From NCBI GenBank assembly GCA_028023455.1, contig JAQFVV010000453.1:88501-152500 (forward strand): a stretch of DNA of 64,000 nt, written 5' to 3'. Shown one piece after another: positions 1 to 10,542 of this stretch. Position 1 is the stretch's first letter. Each line of letters begins with the position of its first letter. The stretch comes from Epiperipatus broadwayi. Lineage: Eukaryota > Onychophora > Udeonychophora > Euonychophora > Peripatidae. The notes beneath the pieces are model-generated. The model did no database searches. It was not told the origin of the DNA and saw only the letters and a program-made list of their open reading frames with translations. A program made the position numbers and the translations under genes.

Positions 1-139
1 CATTGCCACAAAGAAAAGGAAAATATGCCTCACATGATAACTCACATGGACATGGGGATATATACAATATCTGTCAACCAGAAAAGTGCCATGGTAATGG
101 AGATAAGTGGCATTATCTATGCAGTTCCTAACATGTTAG

Positions 140-182
<43 letters not shown>

Positions 183-184
183 CT

Positions 185-231
<47 letters not shown>

Positions 232-1790
232 GCAAAAGCTCCAAACATATAAACAATACTAAACAAACACCTATCTGTTCAGAATGCCTGAAAAAGATAC
301 ACCCTTTCAGATCCAACAATTTGATGAAAGGCTTAAAAAAATTCCCAACACTTGCCACCCTGGAACCAATGGCATACTGGTATTTGCCCTGTAACATTTG
401 AGCCAATTTACCATGGAGTACCTTTGCAACTTTTCTAACTGCATATCACAAAATTATATAACACTAGAGGACTATATCCAATAGCAGTAGTAGCATTTAA
501 CAAAAAAACAACAGCCATTTCAAATCTCAACAATCTTTGACTGATCTCTATGTGTCCATTGGGAATCAAACTATTGGAGAAGACATACTAAAAACCTACA
601 TATTGATCCTGATATCAAACATATAGTATGCAAAGAAGGGATATCCACCACACAGTCTGCATTTGTATTTAAAATGATACAAAGTGCAGTGCAGCAAAAT
701 AAAATGTATGCACCAACTGCAATTCAACTGGGTATATAGGCAGCATTTGATTCTGTTGCAATAGATGTTTTAATGGACATGCTTGTGAATATAACAATTC
801 CACACACCCTATTATACATTATCACAAACCTTTTACTCAACAGAGTGATACACCTCATCCTTAGTGGCAGAAATACAACAGCATTTACTCCTACACAATC
901 AATTACACAAGGATCCCCATTCAGTGCACTGTTATTTATTTGATATATAAATCCACTTTTAAAACAGATTGAAAATGAGTCGCCAGGAATACTATTACCC
1001 TGAACAGCCTACCATATTCCCTGTATTGCATATATAGATGATGTGACAGTGTTTCTAACACTGTAGAAAGAAATGCCAGTATTATAAAGAATATTACAAA
1101 ATACACAGAAACACATAAACTACAATTCAACCTATCCAAAACATCAGCATGGTTCATCTTTACTAACAACACATACACTCAGCTATACGAAAGAAAACCT
1201 ACTCCATTTCTTGGATTCCCATTTAATCTGGGAGCACATGGAATGAGACAAACACTGGAAAGTAAACTTAAACATAATGCAACATCTTTATCAAATATAC
1301 ATTTATATCTATATTCAAAAGTTCACATCTATTTAACATACTCATAACAACAAGACTTCTTGATCAAGCTGAACATGTTTGCACTACCGACTTCCAATTT
1401 GTTATAATGCCACCATCTTTATAGGTCAATAGACCCATTCTGCAACCTGTGCCATGATGCTAAAGAAACACAACAACACATATTTTACAACTGTACAACA
1501 CCAAATACTACATGAAACAATATGCTAAATCTATATATAACAAGACAAACCATACAGCAGCCAATAGATTTTGCACACAAAAAGCAACCTTTACAGCAAG
1601 AGCATCAATTTTTGGGCTTATGCATATTGGCACACACAATATATTTTCAGCTTTGGAAATAACACTAGAAGGTATCCAGCAACTTTATTCAACAAGCTAC
1701 AACAAATAACAAGCAGAGATGTAAAGATTGTGAATCCAGATTTTTATGTGGCCACCTGGTCACTATTAAAATCACAATGCAATTTATAGG
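1..1790 (+). pseudogene. L1/Tx1-like LINE ORF2 relic, copy A (RT and C-terminal part)
   Basis: This is a decayed LINE ORF2 entering from the left edge. Seen: positions 1-130 align with copy B from about 4083. From about 655 one frame carries an RT palm with AAFDSV, then TQGSPFSALLFI, then AYIDDVTVF near 1028-1050, interrupted by in-frame stops. At about 1437-1496 there is a Cys-His finger (CNLCHDAKETQQHIFYNC), and the frame ends with ATWSLLK near 1755-1780, the same ending as the other copies (ATWSLFK, ATWSLIK). A (TA)n tract at about 143-230 splits the upstream part. Relative to the minus-strand copy, a segment between the RT thumb and the finger is deleted near 1345. Known: L1/Tx1-clade ORF2 proteins have APE, RT and a C-terminal Cys-His motif. 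Inference: a dead copy. The family call is firmer than the clade call. Confidence 0.8.
143..230. repeat. (TA)n microsatellite
   Basis: Two TA runs are separated by a short degenerate TGTATATATATCTATACATG stretch. They interrupt LINE copy A and arose within or after it. Confidence 0.95.
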
Positions 1791-1999
1791 AGTAATAACA
1801 CAAATCCAAGGATGCTCTTTGCAACTTTCAAAAGATTTTTTGCTGATATATCAATTATATTGGCTGTCACTGACAATCAATGCCCCCCACTTTAGCTTTC
1901 CAAAAGCCCTACTAATTGAAGCATTACAAAAAATAATTTACTTGATTTGGTACAACGTATAGCTAATCATCCTAATAGTTAATACACAGCAGTCTAATT
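1791..1999. other. Junction between LINE copies A and B, unassigned
   Basis: About 200 bp of AT-rich sequence follow the ORF2 stop of copy A and precede recognisable ORF1 sequence of copy B. It may be 3' UTR of A or 5' part of B. No motif was recognised. Confidence 0.4.
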
Positions 2000-3030
2000 T
2001 CTATGAAAATAAACAAAAAGATTAATTTAAAAATCAAATTAAGACACTTGGAAATTTTGCAATAGTACAAGTAGATGAGAGTAAATACAAAAATATCTCT
2101 GGAATCTTAAAAATACCTACTTTGGATACAATTTAGATGATTTTCAAAGAATGATGAACCCATTCAGAACAGTAACATTGTTTCAACAAATATATCTTAA
2201 AGAGACATCAATTTTGATACTTACAAATAGCTTTGAATATAAAATTAAATTACTATAAAGAAATTGACCTAGAAAGCATCCCAACATACAAAACAGACCA
2301 AGAAGTCACATTATATCTATACATCAGAGGCCTCAAACCGCTTAGTTTTTCATGTCGCAAAAGAGGTCACATAGCAACTCAATGTAACGAACAAATTCAG
2401 GCAAATAAAAATAAAAGCTTGCATAAAACCAAGATGAAAATACAGAAAACACCAATACAATTAACCAGCCAAAAAACAATAATTACCCAACATTTAAAGC
2501 AAGCAAATTGGTAAATAAAAAAATTAAAAACAACATAATAGATCCTCAGTTATTCCAAGTCAAATAAACATACAAGAAGAAACAGAAAAATTTAACCTCC
2601 AACAGAAACAGCTAACTATAAAGTAATAAAAGAAAAAATGAACACTCATAAAAAGAATCAAACAAAATCCTAAAAGGTAATAAAAATCAAGCAGAACACA
2701 CAATGATAAATAAAACAGCAACAAAAGTTATGGACAACATTATGTAGTGTTTTTCAAATGTTGGAAACACACCACTGAAAATCAAAATGAAGCAGCAGCA
2801 AAAAACTAAAAAAACAAAAGAAAGCAAAAAATAAATAAATTGAATGAGCAGCAACTTAGTTCATCAGATGACTGTATAGAAATAGAACCACTCTCACTAG
2901 GATCAATGGTTCTAGAAAAAAACAGAATGAACTATATAAACAAACAAATTTGGAGTCTACAAGCAGCAAAGAAATGTGCAGTTCAGAAAGGAATAACTCA
3001 CAAGTAGAAGCAAACAAAATTAAGCACTAT
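2000..3030 (+). pseudogene. L1/Tx1-like LINE ORF1 relic, copy B
   Basis: This is a remnant of the LINE ORF1 (Gag-like, nucleic-acid-binding) protein. The clearest part is 2233-2514, where a frame contains FSCRKRGHIATQC, matching the C-x2-C-x4-H-x4-C zinc knuckle of the intact minus-strand ORF1 (CFFCKARDHLVKEC). Here the first Cys reads Ser, so the knuckle is damaged. Downstream, 2515-3030 is Lys/Asn/Gln-rich in all frames with many stops, like the low-complexity charged tail of the minus-strand ORF1. The start is uncertain because the first part lacks an open frame. The endonuclease relic follows directly. Confidence 0.6.
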
Positions 3031-3056
3031 AATTGGAGAAATAAATAAATTTCACA

Positions 3057-3851
3057 TTGAAGATAAATATAGGTGCAATAAATGTTAGAGGACTAAACTC
3101 CATGAAAAGAATGCAGCAAATTAACAATTGGATACAGTCAATGCAATCCAGCATTTTAGGTCCATTAGAAACGAAAATTTATAGCGAATCTCAAATTAAT
3201 CCTGTCCAATTTATGAGTAAAATGGGGTTTTGTGCATGCTCCAGGGACTCAGCAACACCATCAAATGGTACAGAAATATTTATCAACCAACAATGTCCAC
3301 GTGGACCTTTCACAACTTTTAAAATAGTTTTTATAAATGCAAATCTACTAATAACAACTTTCAATCACAAAACATTTTCCAATCAACATTATATTTGTCT
3401 ACATACTGCCAGGGCCCACAGTAATTAACAGAATAATTTCAACTATAATTAAATTTTAGCAAACAATCTCCATCCCACTGTACTTGCTGGGGATTTTAAT
3501 ATAAGTTATAAAACGTTTATCACCAAATGGGTACACCAACTTACAATACCGCTTATGAGCAGTGAAGATTTTTTCCCACTGGACTCAGTATCATTCTATA
3601 ATAACAGACACGGAACATTAATAGATCTGATGTTTTATTCTCCCACGTTACACCACACAATTGAAATAAATCTTCCACCCTCCAATTTTTCTGATCATGC
3701 GGCACAAATAATAAAAATAAATTTAGACACACAACACAATATTATTAATAGCATACAAAAGACAATAAGAATTCTAATTCCAAATAATACTTCAGAGGCC
3801 CTCTTCTCAAAAATGTACCCTCTTCTCAAAAATGTATATAACGATAAATAA
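3057..3851 (+). pseudogene. LINE ORF2 apurinic-type endonuclease domain relic, copy B
   Basis: This is the N-terminal APE-like endonuclease of LINE ORF2, which nicks target DNA for target-primed reverse transcription. The frame opens MKINIGAINVRGLN, matching the minus-strand copy (ITAVNVRGIN). ETK follows near residue 38. After a stop at 3428, a second frame gives LAGDFNISYK around 3485-3510, then TLIDLMFYSP and NFSDHA at about 3615-3705. These are the catalytic landmarks N, E, GDFN, D and SDH in order. The domain is split by at least one stop or frameshift, so it is inactive. ORF2 continues into the RT relic at about 4080. Confidence 0.8.
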
Positions 3852-4079
3852 AATCAATCAAATAAAACTGGACCCAATCGCCAAGTATATAGCATATACA
3901 AATACACTCTCATTTAACACAAATCATATTACTTAAAAATTTACCCCTCCCCCTCAAAATTAATCATATTAACAGATGAAATACAAGGATAATAATGTCA
4001 AAACCAGTCAAGGTCAACCAAACAAACATAATAAAGCTGACAAAATTATATAATCAAACACTTGATAAATTGAAGCAAT

Positions 4080-6281
4080 ATCTAACAATAAAGAAAAGGA
4101 AGATTTCTCTTACACAATAACATACATGGACCCGTGGATATATTTATTGGGCTTTGGGATATCCACCCAAACAACAAAGCCCCCATGGCTCTAAAATGGA
4201 AAAAAAGAATCACAGCAGGTTATAATATGCTAGACATAACATTGAACTACTTTAAGTGAAATTTAACCAACCATAATAATTTTAAACAACCTGAAGATAT
4301 TTTGGCAAGCCAGAAATGGAAACATCATTTAAAATAAAGTATTTTGCAATAATGTTAAACTCAAGCACAAGCACATGCCATCAAACACCACCAGGGATCC
4401 CACAAGTTATACTGTCACACCTCAGCCAGTTCACAAATAAATATTTATGCCAACTTGCAAATCAATTATCACAGAAACTATACAATATACAAGGACTAGA
4501 CCCAGTATCAATGGTCCTATTCATAAAAAAACAAAAATCTATTTCCACACTCTCCAATCTCAGACCAATTTCAATGGAGCCATTGGGAATAAAAATACTG
4601 GAAAGTGATAAAGCAAAAAATTGAACAATACATAATACCAATAATATTGCAACACTGATATGCAAAAAAGGGCTCGTCTGCAGGGAAAGCAGTGCTGATA
4701 TATAAAACATTAATCAACTCAGTTATTGAAAAGAAAAAAAATGCACCAATGGCAGTGCAATTATATTTTGAGAGTGCTTTTGATTTGGTGCAAATAAAAA
4801 CATTATTAAATCAACTAAAAAAACATACCCAAATCAATACTATACACAATAGCCAATTTTCTTCTAAATAAAAAAATACATATCATGCTCAATGGACGAT
4901 CCACAGCATCATTCTATCAAACCAATCAACCCCAGAAGGTAAGTACACTGTTATTAAATCTCTTATTAGAGCAAATCAATAAAAAAAATCCAAGGAATTC
5001 CAACACCAAATACTAATACATACATTCCATGTATAGCTTATATGGATGATGTCACAGTTTTTCTAAAGTCAAAGAAGCAATTACATACACAGAAAATAAT
5101 AGAAGATTACACAACAAAGTTCAAACTAAAAATTAACATTTAAGTCAGCAGCTAAGTCAATATGTACAGGAAAAACAGACACACATTTTTACCAATGTAA
5201 ACCCAGCATTTTTCTCGATTTTCCTTTCCACTTGGGAATGAGTCAGATGAGAAGGAATATACAAAATAAACTTAAAGCTGAAGCAGAAAGAATCATAGTA
5301 TCACCCTCCATATCGTATCTCTCACTCTATGCAAAAGTATCTCTATTTAATCAACTTATAATGACCAAAATCACATACTAACTGCCAATAATTAATTTTA
5401 CAAAACAATTTATAAAGTCAATTAACTCACTATGTAATAAGCTACTATGGAACAGAAAAGTAGTAGTAATCTCAATAAAACAATTAAACCAACCAACAAA
5501 ATGGAATGGCCTTGGACTGCATGCAATACAGGTTTTCCACACACAAAAAACAATAAAGCTACTGCATGCCATATTTAGACATTTCCCAAACATTGAGAAA
5601 ATATTAAAAATCACACTTACTGATTGACCTCCTCCCATGGATAATTACATATATACACTACTGGTAAGTATCGAAAACATTAAAACAATATAACACTTAA
5701 GAACCCTGTTAAATACACTTATTAGCAAATAAAGGATATTCTATCTCAGAACCAAGAAAATATTAATAAAATAACAGTATTGGGAATAGATAACAGTCAA
5801 TTACTCAAAAAAATGCAAAAAATGGTACCTAGAACCAAAATTTTTTGACTTTGTCATCAAATTGAATCTATAACACATTACCAACAGCACACTTTATTCA
5901 CTATAGAAGATTCTACCTAAATGTCGATCCACTGTGTGCTTTGGGTCACAGGGAAAAAACACAAGAGCCTCTATTGTATTATTATTGTAAAGGTTTAGAG
6001 AATGTTAAACAACTGATCTTGAACAATTACAGAAAAAGTGAAATCAAAGTTGAAAAAATGCTGGAAACATTTAAACAAAACAAAATACCAACAATACGTG
6101 CAGCCACTTTCAGCACATATGCCTTATGGTGCATCAGATGCACTTTTGCCTTAGGAAACAATACAAAGAGGCACCCTAATACATATCAAAACAAGCTCAA
6201 AATTTAAAGAAAGAGACATCTTGCACCACTGGACATTTTTGCTGCCACTTGGTCACTCTTTAAAATAAGAACAGCATTATA
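4080..6281 (+). pseudogene. LINE ORF2 reverse transcriptase and C-terminal relic, copy B
   Basis: This is the RT half of copy B, broken by many stops. In order: DPVSMVLFIKK then LRPISMEPLGIKI (about 4500-4600, the RT entry motif), a degraded catalytic block ESAFDLV near 4770, AYMDDVTVF near 5038-5065 (catalytic YMDD kept), and a thumb region with LLWNRKVVVISIK near 5440-5475, where the minus copy has LIWNKKAVVISIK. The end is marked by FAATWSLFK at about 6238-6265. The Cys-His finger of the other copies is scrambled here. Copies A and B point the same way and are non-identical, so they are separate insertions or old tandem copies rather than a recent duplication. Confidence 0.8.
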
Positions 6282-6504
6282 ATTGATACAGGAAAACATC
6301 ACCTCAAGGGGGATAAAAAACTAGAACAAACTAACATTAAGAACTGAAAAATAAAAACTATAAGAGTTACCAAAGCCTCTAATGGTAAAACAAATAATTT
6401 TTGTTCTTATAATTGATAGTGTATCTTTGTATATATAGTTAATACAATGTACAACCTGACATGATGTAGCCAATTATTGTCTAATAAAGTTTCCTTTGAA
6501 ACAT
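6282..6504 (+). other. Probable 3' UTR of LINE copy B
   Basis: This non-coding stretch lies between the ORF2 end and the (TAC)n array. It contains AATAAAG shortly before the array (about 6482-6488), which could act as a polyadenylation-type signal. Assignment to copy B is by position only. Confidence 0.45.
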
Positions 6505-6766
<262 letters not shown>

Positions 6767-6767
6767 G

Positions 6768-7015
6768 TTTTAAATTACTTTTTTTGATATCATAAGAACA
6801 TGTATGAAAATACATTTTTAAAACATGTTACAAAAACTGATCTACAATTTAGAATTGAAAATTATTAACAAAATTATTATTATGAATACATGAAATATTT
6901 TTACATTAATAATGTTGAAAAACTGAGGAAAAAAATTAATCAATAACAGTAACAATATTAAATACATATATGACAACAAAACTCACTTACATACAGCAAA
7001 TATGCTATTCATATT
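6768..7015 (-). other. 3' UTR of the minus-strand LINE
   Basis: AT-rich sequence downstream of the ORF2 stop, read on the minus strand. It ends in an A-rich stretch followed directly by (GTA)n, i.e. (TAC)n on the plus strand. No gene seen. Confidence 0.5.
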
Positions 7016-7474
7016 TCACAGTGGTGTTGGTAATTTGATCAAACTCCAAGTGGCTGATACTATATCTGTTGGAGCTAGTGCTTGATCTCTTGTTTTAATT
7101 TTTCCTAACTTATTGAGAAAAAGTGATTTAAGTTTACGAGATGTGGGATTGAATATAAAGTGGCATCTCATAAACCAGAGTGTGTATAGTATAAAGATTG
7201 TTATTCTTATTGTTGGAAACAACCCTCTTTGAATATTTTCTATCAATACTGTCAATGAGCATTTTGGATTATGGGTTATATCAGCAATTAGTTCTCGATA
7301 TGTTTTGAGAGAAGTACACTGAGAAATAAAATGTTCTGTTGTTTCTTCTTCTTTATTACATAGTTGACAAATGGCATCTATGTTTGGAGATCTCCATCTT
7401 CCAGCCAGAAAAGCATTGGTAGGTAAAGCTCTAAGGTTGATTTTTATTAGAAAATCTAAGTACTTAGGTTCCAA
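7016..7474 (-). pseudogene. LINE ORF2 C-terminal segment with Cys-His finger
   Basis: This is the last 152 codons of ORF2. It opens with EPKYLDFLIKINLRALPTN, then has a finger CQLCNKEEETTEHFISQC (C-x2-C-x8-H-x4-C) at about residues 36-53, and ends ATWSLIKLPTPL. The same layout recurs in the copies at 1437-1789 and 26015-26460. The C-terminal finger of such LINEs is thought to help bind RNA or target DNA. It is separated from the upstream RT frame by the 41-bp duplication at 7463-7544, so the displayed start is not a real initiation site. Confidence 0.85.
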
Positions 7475-7544
7475 GTACCAGAATTTAAATTTTTGGATTA
7501 TAGCTTAGGTTCCAAGTACCAGAATTTAAATTTTTGGATTATAG
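7463..7544. repeat. 41-bp perfect tandem duplication inside LINE ORF2
   Basis: The units at 7463-7503 and 7504-7544 are identical, both starting CTTAGGTTCCAAGTACC. Because 41 is not a multiple of three, the duplication shifts the frame and alone explains the split between the two ORF2 segments, both of which read FWYLEPK or LEPK at the junction. Confidence 0.95.
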
Positions 7545-7968
7545 CTTTATTTGTGATATTAATTAAGCTAATGGGATTTTCAAAGGGACTGGAATTAGTT
7601 GTTATGTAATGTGCTTCCCAATACTTAATTTTAGTTGAGAAAAAGTTTGTAGCAGGTACTTTATGTTTGAATATTGTTTTTATTAGATTGTTAATGAATT
7701 TATTTTTAATAGAAGGTGGAATGTCTGTAGGTGATATTGGAAGAAACACTTGGAAATTTTCATATGTCATATAAAGTTTCATTAATGCATTGTGAGTTTT
7801 TTGGTAATAGAATGTTGAAATGCAGTGTACTGACAGGCCATTTTGTCTTGAATGTTTTTGCAGACTTTTGATGCTTATTACCACTGCCTTTTTATTCCAT
7901 ATGAGTTTGGTGCAAAAAGATTTAATTTTTTTTTTAAAATGAGTTAGTAAATTTAATGATAGGTGCAT
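7498..7968 (-). pseudogene. LINE ORF2 thumb/connection segment
   Basis: 156 codons of ORF2 downstream of the RT palm. Seen: FCTKLIWNKKAVVISIK near residues 18-34, NGLSVHCISTFYYQKTH near 43-60, then SPTDIPPSIKNKF. The first two blocks recur in copy B (5417-5540). SPTD-PPP recurs in the fragment at 26503-26871, and a decayed version of NGLGLHAI is at 30644-30877. This region follows the thumb in L1/Tx1-like ORF2s. It overlaps the preceding RT segment in another frame, showing a frameshift near 7940-7965. Confidence 0.8.
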
Positions 7969-8850
7969 AGTAATTTATTTTTGGGATAATTAATATGTTA
8001 ATGAGTGATATTTTACTATGCAATGAAAGATATGCTTTTGAAAGTGAGGTTGTCACCTTTTCAATTGCAGATATTAATTGTTCTTGTATTATCTTTCTCA
8101 TTGCATTCATAGACAGATGAATTGGGAGACCAAGAAATTTGTGGGGAGGGGAACTGCAAACTGAATGAATTTGATTACCAGAAAGTATACTCCAAATAGA
8201 TGTTTTTTCTTTGTTAAATTTTAAACTATAAGCTGCAGAGTAATTTTCTAAAATGGTATACATTAAAGGCAAATGTTTTTTGGATGGCAAAAAATGACTA
8301 TATCATCCATGTATGAAATATGATTGATGGATTGGTTTATGAGGGGTACATATATTCCTGGCAATTTAGATTCTATTACTAGTAGGAGGGGGTTAATATA
8401 TGTGATAAAAAACAGTGAACTAAGGGGAGAGCCTTGTGGTATTGAGTTGTGTGGAGTGAAGTCAGGGGACATTTTGCCATTAAGAGTAATGTGTATTTTT
8501 CTATTGATGAGCAGGTTTGCTAGAACATACATTATAGGTATTGGAATTTTATGTTGATTAAGCACCTGAAAGCAGTTTGTCCACAGGCACCGAATCGAAT
8601 GCAGCCTGTATGTCTAATTGAATTGCAATAGGTGCTGATTTTCTAGCTTGTCTTACATCCTCTATTAATATTTTACATAACATAAGTGCTTCAGAAGTAG
8701 AACATCCTTTTCTAGCAAACTGAAACTTAGACAACCCAGGAAGTATTAGGGGTTGAATTTTGTCTTTTAAAAGAGACTCTATTAGTTTGATGATCAGAGG
8801 AGACATTGAAATAGGGCGTAGATTATCTAGAGGAGAAGGAAGTGTATTTT
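7934..8850 (-). pseudogene. LINE ORF2 reverse transcriptase palm and thumb, frameshifted
   Basis: This RT core is read over three overlapping frames (8806-8558, 8565-8263, 8290-7934). In order: RPISMSPLIIKLIESLLKD, FQFARKGCSTSEAL, LDIQAAFDSV (first catalytic Asp), IPQGSPLSSLFF, YMDDIVIF at about 8297-8316 (catalytic DD intact), LKFNKEKTSIW, PPHKFLGLPI and LSLHSKISLI. All standard non-LTR RT blocks are present in order and spacing, so the copy was full-length. Small indels near 8560 and 8275 break it. It would reverse-transcribe the element RNA at a nicked chromosomal target. Confidence 0.9.
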
Positions 8851-9351
8851 TTTTTTAGAAAAGGGACCAGTGATACTGGATAAAGTTGGTCAATGTTATA
8901 TATTTGTTTTGATAGATAATTTATCATATTGTGTACTATTGGGATAGTAAAGTGGCTAAGATGTGATAATAAAAATTTTGGAATTGCATGTGTACCTGGG
9001 TGTGTATTGTTGGGAAAAGCGTTCAACTTGAGAGCAATTTCATACTTTGTAATGTTATGTTCTTCTGTGGTAAAACCAAAGTGAAATGAAGAAAATTTTG
9101 GAAAAAGGAAATTTTTGGAGTCTAGATTTAAAGTGGTAATATATTTGCGGAGTCATGTCTTCCCCAGCAATCATTTTTGAATCAAAAATAATAGATGAAG
9201 GAGTTAATTTTTTGGGAGTATAACCTAAAGCCCACCGAATATATCCTTTAGACCAGTTATGGGGATTAGCTAGAAAATTTTTTGCTTTTTTTATAGAGAG
9301 ATAATCAGCCAGTATGAGTTGGGTTTGCTTGTATTCTTGTTTTAAAAACAT
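8823..9351 (-). pseudogene. LINE ORF2 linker between endonuclease and RT
   Basis: Two short frames (9351-9055 and 9026-8823) bridge endonuclease and RT. The first ends near FFISLWFYHRRT after GYIRWALGYTPKK; the second has IPKFLLSHLSHF and ends LYPVSLVPFLKKK just before RPIS of the RT. The corresponding region of copy B (4316-4624) has ILSHLSQFTNKY and DPVSMVLFIKK, confirming homology. Frame changes near 9040 and 8820, and a stretch without an open frame at 9352-9510, show decay. Confidence 0.7.
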
Positions 9352-9510
9352 TATTGATGTAACTGAAGAAGGGTCACATGAAGTATTTTTTAGTTTTAAG
9401 TGTATTGTATCTAATTTATTAACAAGATTAGTGGGAGAACTATTTTTGGAGGTATAATGTCGAATAGTAGAAGAGATTATGTTAATAAATGATAGCCAGG
9501 CCTCACCTTC

Positions 9511-10272
9511 TTAAAAATAAATATAAATCTCAGAGAGAACAGCTTCAGGTGTAGTGGATTTTAAAAGAAGACGAGTAGTTTTATTTAGAGGAAGAATTGG
9601 TTGATGTTGCATGTGTATTGCAAGTTCCACATTAAGTGCTAAATGATCAGAGAAAGTTACAGGACATAGAGAGGGATTTATTATGAAATGTAGATCTGGT
9701 GAATAGAATACAAGGTCTATTAGAGAGGAGTGTTTTTTAGTGTAGAATGAAATGGAGTTAGTTGGAAAAAAACCTTCAGCACTCATGAGATTTTTATTAA
9801 TCAAATAAAGGTATTTTAATGTAAAATTCTTATAAGACATGTTAAAATCACCCATGATTATAGTTGGGTAAGAATTTGTAGCTAATATTAAATTTATTTT
9901 GTTTATTAATTGGTGAATTAACACTGGCTGATTATATAAATAGAATGTTATTAAATTCACTGTAAAAGAAGAATGATAAAGAATAATTATACTCACATGC
10001 TGGTCTAAGTACAAAATTTTAAAAGTTTGAAAAGGAGAATAATGATGGATGAGAATCCCTACCCCAGCAGCAGCAATATCAGATGTTGAAAATTTACTGT
10101 ATCCAAATTTACTAAGGTAGAGTTCAGGATTAAATGCTGAATTTAATGAGCATTTTGTCTCTGTAAATAAAAGGATATGGGGTGAGAATTGCCTTATCCA
10201 ATTGCTAATTGCATATATTCGCTGGGTAGAGTTAATACCCCTTACATTGACTGCTGTAATAGAAAGACCCAT
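9511..10272 (-). CDS. LINE ORF2 endonuclease domain (253 codons open)
   Basis: This is an APE-type endonuclease, with the open frame starting at MGLSITAVNVRGIN. Catalytic landmarks in order: NVRG at about residues 9-12, TETK near 38-41, IMGDFNMSY near 138-146, SLIDLVFYSP near 188-197, and FSDHLAL near 211-217. It nicks genomic DNA to prime reverse transcription. This is the best-preserved ORF2 domain in the window. The frame closes after EAVLSEIYIYF, so the protein is truncated before RT. The ATG lies 271 bp downstream of the ORF1 stop, and no other ORF2 start is needed. Downstream the frame is lost for about 160 bp. Confidence 0.88.
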   Translation of the reverse strand: MGLSITAVNVRGINSTQRIYAISNWIRQFSPHILLFTETKCSLNSAFNPELYLSKFGYSKFSTSDIAAAGVGILIHHYSPFQTFKILYLDQHVSIIILYHSSFTVNLITFYLYNQPVLIHQLINKINLILATNSYPTIIMGDFNMSYKNFTLKYLYLINKNLMSAEGFFPTNSISFYTKKHSSLIDLVFYSPDLHFIINPSLCPVTFSDHLALNVELAIHMQHQPILPLNKTTRLLLKSTTPEAVLSEIYIYF

Positions 10273-10542
10273 ATTATCAATTATATAAAATGGTGGGAGA
10301 ATGATATTTTATAGTTTATTGTATAATGAATGGGACAACTAATATTAGTAAAAGTATAATAGGAATGTGTTAAATAGAAAAGAAAAATTATAATAATACA
10401 CCACTGTGAAAACAATGAATTTAACCTTGCAAGTGAAGTTCTATTGAGTTTGTTGTGCATATTTTTGTTCATAAACATGATAATTATTTTCACATTTGGA
10501 ATTAAATCCAAAAAATTGTCCTGGTTTGAAAGTCTATATGTG
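10273..10542 (-). other. Inter-ORF region of the LINE
   Basis: This AT-rich spacer lies between ORF1 and ORF2. A 92-codon open frame (10559-10281) overlaps the ORF1 end but has no recognisable motif and low-complexity composition. I treat it as spacer, not as a gene. Confidence 0.5.

Noticed and set aside
8324-8557. 77-codon plus-strand frame
   Set aside because: Antisense shadow of the minus-strand RT palm.
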